The notes beneath the pieces are model-generated. The model had not been told where the DNA came from and did no database searches. It saw nothing but the letters and a program-made list of their open reading frames with translations. Of a stretch of DNA of 64,000 nt, positions 60,135 to 64,000 are shown piece after piece; the stretch's first letter is position 1, and each line of letters starts with the position of its first letter. The stretch is from Coprinus comatus (lineage: Eukaryota; Basidiomycota; Agaricomycetes; Agaricales; Agaricaceae), in NCBI GenBank assembly GCA_034638255.1, contig JAWPGT010000013.1:248001-312000 (forward strand), in the 5' to 3' direction. The translations under genes were made by a program, and so were the position numbers.

Positions 60135-61199
60135 ATGACAATCCGACTGGTAACATTTGATGCTCTACATACACTAATAACACCACGACGACCTACACAC
60201 GTGCAATATTCCGAAGTATTTGCACCTTTCCTTGGTAAAATAGACCCGGTCACTATCAAACATTCTTTCAAGGTTGGTTATATGCTGTTAAGGCAAACAG
60301 AACTACAAAAAGAGGAGGGAGTAACTTATATAATGAAATTAAGCTCGCTCTTAAAGAAGTACAAATAGAACGACCTGCATACGTTCAGGGAGCGGAAGCT
60401 TGGTGGAAAGAAGTTATCCGACGTACTGCTCTTGGAGCAGGTGCGGACGAACAAAGTAAACCTTTATCCATTATCCCCGGTGATTAAAAAAAAGTGATAT
60501 ATACATAAATACTGATAACATTTACTTGTAGAACTTGATGCAACTCTACCTAGAATAGTACCCACTTTGTTGAAACGCTTCAGCTCTAAAGAAGGCTACG
60601 ATGCATTTCATGACTCAATTTCCACAAGTATGTGAAATTCAAGTTTAAAAAAAACTCTGAATATTTTCTGATGAATCAAAGTTCAACGTCTACATGAGGA
60701 TATGGGCATCCTGACAGCTGTTGTTAGCAATGGCGATTCTCGTCTCCGTGAGTAACCTATAACCAATTCAACCGTCGATCAATCCTGACAGGCACTGACA
60801 GGCTCAGTGATGCAAGACTTGGAATTTCCAGCACATCTACAACCCATAATCTTGAGTGGTGAAGAAGGAGTCGAAAAACCATCGTCTGAAATATTTAAAC
60901 GTGTCCTGTCCAAATTAGAGGGTACTCAACACCCCATTTCGTTATCAGAGTGTCTTCATGTCGGAGATGAGCTGGTCTGGTAAGCGTGTTTCAGTCGTAA
61001 TTTACGACAGCGAGCTAACCTTGAGGTAAGTGACTACCAAGGTGCTATGAATACAGGAATGCACGCGCTTCTGCTTCGAAGATACGGCGTGTTGGGTGAA
61101 CAAGAGCACAAAGAACCTGATGAAGATTTGAATGGTGTCAGTGTTATTGGAGACTTGAACGAGATTCTGACTTTGCTGAAGAGTGGAAAATGGAAATGA
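60135..61199 (+). CDS. HAD-superfamily protein (HDHD3-like), altered motif I
   Basis: This is a haloacid dehalogenase-fold protein, most like the HDHD3 group. The start is MTIRLVTFDALHTLITPR. Motif I normally reads DxDxT; here it is DALHT, so the nucleophilic Asp and Thr remain but the second Asp (general acid/base) is replaced by Leu. Motif II is TAVVSNGDSRL, motif III GVEKPSSEIF and motif IV CLHVGDELVC spliced to DYQGAMNTGMHALLL. The end reads NEILTLLKSGKWK with TGA at 61197-61199. Introns have consistent phases (for example after HSFK and after GADEQ). Without the second Asp, phosphatase activity may be weak or absent. Function is unknown. Confidence 0.83.
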
Positions 61200-61356
61200 T
61201 GCAGCATGCACGAAATGGCCATTAGTATATGTCTATGCAATGTGATGGGTAAATAATATATAATTACAAGGAATGCGCGACGGTCCCCTCTGTGCCTCGT
61301 AGATAAGATACCTTGAGCAGGACCCAACGCATGAAGAATAAAGAAACCGCAGTCGG

Positions 61357-61839
61357 TTATGCGTCGGCAACATCTCCGGCTTGGGCTGATTTATGCGCGA
61401 GCTTACGTCCTTCTCTTGCAACGTCCTCCACCTTTTCCCCTAGTTTGAGCACTGTCCAGCGAAGAACGCGAGGATCACGACGCATGACATTATTCAGCGA
61501 ACGGAGAGTTTGAGGACTAGCGTCACAGTGAAGAGACCAATAGCTGGAACAAATATCAATAACCGCGGGCGCATCATGTCGAATAAACAACCTACTCTCC
61601 CGTTTTTTCATAAACACTGGTACGTTTCTTCTTCATGCGTTGAGGAAGCTGCATGGTTCCCCAGGACTCAATCTTCCGTACGGCACCACCCGCATTCATA
61701 ATGTGCATTGCCGACTGTCGTACCAGCTCACGTATATGAGTCTAGAATGTGGTTTTAAATACATGTAACATAGCCATGACATTTCACTCACATATTCGGG
61801 GTAATGGACTGCAACACATAGCATTTGGTAGAGCGGCAT
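61357..61839 (-). CDS. MRP17: Mitochondrial small-subunit ribosomal protein bS6m (Mrp17)
   Basis: This is a mitochondrial ribosomal protein of the bacterial S6 family. Minus strand: MPLYQMLCVAVHYPEY (61839), an intron, then THIRELVRQSAMHIMNAGG and AVRKIESWGTMQLPQRMKKK. After a second intron it continues YWSLHCDASPQTLRSLNN and VMRRDPRVLRWTVLKLGEKV, ending VADA at 61357. The early MPLYQM strand, the GGAVRKIESWGT block and the late RDPRVLRWTV block are the hallmark S6 fold segments. The length of about 120 residues is typical. An extended frame running through intron 1 is not used. Confidence 0.92.
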
Positions 61840-62895
61840 TTTGGCAGAACGCGACTTAGAATGGCAAACTATGGCACACGAAAAACCACAAATGTCCTCC
61901 GAGATCACGTGTCCCGGGATAAAACAGACCGTGAGAATTCCCGTTAGCAGGATCTGTGTCAGTTGTCCGAGGCTTGTGCAGACAGCAAGTAACTTTACAA
62001 AGAAGCCATCGATTTGAGGAAGCATCTTGCCTCGATGGGCCCCTCCAACACCAATTTCGTCTTTTACGGTTCCGCAAAGCCGCATAGTCGCCGTGTTTTG
62101 AGACTTTTCAGAGCTAACATTGCGCATATGTTTACCAGAAGTTTGAATGCTGGCTATCACTGAGGAACACAAACACAACTCGACAACGGACTGCTCTGAC
62201 TTTGGAGATTAATAGGCCTGGCCTCTAGGTTCTTTGTTTTCCTCGGGAACGAGGGCCTGGTTTCCTATCCAAAACAAGAAAGCGACTAGGCTGATACCTC
62301 ATCTTGCAACTGGGTTACTGGATTTGAACAGGGTCTCCACCGTCTGGCCGTGGCTGATTGGTTTTTTAGCCATATATCAACAATCTTTTCGACCGAAGAT
62401 CTGCTTGTCTTCTCAGCCGGAATAGGCTTTAAGGACAAAGTACGGCGTTCACTTACAGCATGCCCGCTCTTTACTTGTAGAGTACCGGCCTGCATGATTT
62501 GCTTTAGGTGCTTCCCGAGTAGAGCACTAACATCTTTACAAATTCCGGTGCAACAAATTCGCAAGCTGTCCCTCTGACTCTCAATTGACCTGACAACGAA
62601 GGACCATCAGAAGCCCAGCGTCGAGATCCGCGTAGTCTCCTCCTCTTCCCAAAGAAAACCGCTTTTTGCTAAATACTTTGGTCTCCCGGCAATCTTGCCG
62701 TCCTTCCAGGCAAGGAAGTCCGGACCTCTTTGACGTCAATTAAACCGTCAATTAACGATCCAGCATTCTACCCTCCTTTCATCTCTGTCCTCACGTCGCT
62801 CTCCTCGCTTCTCTCTCACCAACAGCCTTCCTCGATTCCTATAAACCCTTCCAACCCGTCCTGGCCGCATTTCCTATTCTCAATTTTCTGTCAGC
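61840..62895. other. Spacer upstream of MRP17 and the Mei2-like gene
   Basis: About 1 kb between two divergent start codons. Several frames on the minus strand (62286-62564 and 61856-62178) are open but motif-free and give no plausible spliced protein. The plus strand close to 62760-62895 is C/T-rich, typical of a fungal promoter and leader. Confidence 0.45.
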
Positions 62896-64000
62896 ATGTC
62901 TGTTCACCATACTCAATCACGACCCAAGAGTGACTTCGAGCAACTCAAAGTACATCCCTCAGCCACTCTCCATCACCCAAGGTCCCACCCACCGCGCTTA
63001 CAACACTCACCTTCTCTGCCTAACATCCGGTAGGTCAACTTGACAGCGGACCAATATATGCCTCTCTGTCACTTTGCGGCAATATGCTCACGACATCAGC
63101 TTTCCTCCCCACTCAGGACCATTGCCGGCTGGAATATCGGCAGCAAAACGAATAACCCAAGCACATCTTCATCGTCCACCTACTCCTCCGGCTCCTGTTC
63201 CCAGCTCGCCACCAAAAACGCCGCACATGACAACCCCCGACGGTCACAATGGTATAGTCTCTGGGCTAGAACAATTTTCATTGAAAGACGAAGAACTACA
63301 TCACAGCTCTACTATCAAAGACACCCCCCTTGATACTCGCAAACGCCGGAGGGATCGTACCGCAATACACCATTTGTTGACACCACCCCTTACACCATCA
63401 TCTAGCATCAATACGACGACTGGAAGTGTTGAATCTACTGATACCAAGCACGCAGAAAACTTGCAAGTTCTGCGAGAACTGCAAGAACCGACTGCCACAC
63501 GATATCTCTTTGTATGTGTGTCTTCCTCCTTTTACGAAGCACTAGTTCTTATTGCCCAGTTATCAAACATCTCGAGTGAAATCGAGTCGATTAATTTACA
63601 GATAACCATTACGGATGCACTCTCCAATCTACAGCCGCGCAGAAATACAAAATCTTTGGGCACTACAGATGATAAATCCAATTCCAGTTGCATCAAGGGT
63701 TTTTTTCTACGCCACGTCGAAACCACTGGGACTTTGTTCCTTGCCTTCTACGATGTCCGCGATGCACTCACTGCCAGCGCTATATTGCCACACAGGTGTC
63801 ATGGATTGTCTGCTGAATATAAAGACGAGCAACAAGATAAATCACCTGATGTGTCAGAGCGGCTTCACTGTCGCTTCGTTACCGCGGAGGAATTGGTGAA
63901 GGTTAATTAATTTCACTTACTTATGTCTTAAAAATAACTCACGCAACACGTTCCATTTCCCATGATAGACTATAGGAAATTCAACTTTCCTGGCGACCAA
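62896..64000 (+). CDS. Mei2-like RRM protein, 5' part (truncated by window end)
   Basis: This is the N-terminal part of a probable RNA-binding protein of the Mei2 type, which controls meiosis in fission yeast and is conserved in fungi. ATG at 62896 gives MSVHHTQSRPKSDFEQL. An intron of about 68 bases (63032-63099) joins to RFPPHSGPLPAGISAAK. A Pro/Ser-rich stretch follows, with a basic DTRKRRRDR. A second intron (near 63513-63601) joins TATRYLF to ITITDALSNLQ, the start of an RRM. The RRM continues GFFLRHVETTGTLFLAFYDVRDA and RLHCRFVTAEELVK. A third intron runs to about 63967, and the reading frame continues TIGNSTFLA to the window edge. The LF/FLAFYDVRDA pattern supports an RRM; the Mei2 label is an inference. 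Confidence 0.66.

Noticed and set aside
62300..62375. tRNA-like B-box on the minus strand
   Set aside because: The flanking T-stem does not pair well and no A-box or acceptor stem could be built.
62286..62640. Minus-strand frame with donor- and acceptor-like sites upstream of MRP17
   Set aside because: The alternative frames end quickly, there is no conserved protein, and the segment lies in a promoter interval between two divergent genes.

Overview
This window is nuclear DNA from a filamentous basidiomycete, most likely a mushroom-forming agaricomycete. Nearly every gene is broken by many short introns of about 45-65 bases with GT...AG ends. Genes lie close together on both strands. Protein families such as CCT6, UPF2, Tudor-SN, Bos1 and a PARP-finger/HIRAN Rad5-type helicase are eukaryotic and fungal. 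There are no bacterial operons, CRISPR arrays, rRNA genes or convincing tRNA genes. Gene models were built by hand by matching splice phases and conserved motifs, so first and last exons are the least certain parts.

Layout, left half. 171-5159 (+) encodes a Rad5/HLTF-like SNF2 ATPase. It is followed by a GNAT acetyltransferase (5274-5888, +), then ARPC4 (6001-6785, -) and a nucleolar FKBP (6909-8378, +), which diverge from a 123-base gap. Next come a decayed P450 3' end (about 8685-8833) and a full-length P450 (9895-12425, +). A short-chain dehydrogenase (12571-14024, -) diverges from a P5B-type transport ATPase (14206-19490, +). The ATPase carries a one-base frameshift in its hinge motif. 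A signal-anchored Ser/Thr-rich surface protein (19932-21123, +) and a metallo-beta-lactamase-fold protein (21363-22812, +) follow. A 4.7 kb stretch without genes (22813-27481) then separates the two halves.

Layout, right half. The genes are Bos1 SNARE (27482-28480, -), Rrp17/NOL12 (28836-29642, -), a FAM72 protein (29731-30746, +), Set9/Suv4-20 H4K20 methyltransferase (31495-35114, +), CCT6 chaperonin (35535-37643, -), an unrecognised disordered protein (37922-40591, -), an amidohydrolase-like protein (40882-42063, -), a coiled-coil protein with a perfect ten-glycine GX3 ladder (42237-43200, -), a secreted class 3 lipase (44869-46200, +), an ATRIP/Lcd1-like checkpoint protein (46294-49329, -), UPF2 (49420-53794, +), a CaMKK-like kinase (54171-55730, +), Tudor-SN (55949-59605, +), a HAD-family protein (60135-61199, +), mitochondrial ribosomal protein bS6m (61357-61839, -) and the 5' part of a Mei2-like RRM gene (62896 to the window end, +).

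Most genes are single-copy housekeeping genes and do not form one pathway. Themes do recur: genome maintenance and chromatin (Rad5-like, ATRIP-like, Set9), RNA handling (UPF2, Tudor-SN, Rrp17, Mei2-like) and membrane traffic or surface functions (Bos1, P5B ATPase, lipase, Ser/Thr-rich protein). I did not find a defence island, secondary-metabolite cluster or new multi-gene system. The most unusual items are the degenerate PARP-type finger at the front of the Rad5-like protein, the GX3-ladder coiled-coil protein, the FAM72 homologue sharing an 88-base intergenic gap with Rrp17, the broken P5B ATPase and the P450 relic with only synonymous changes in its matching residues.
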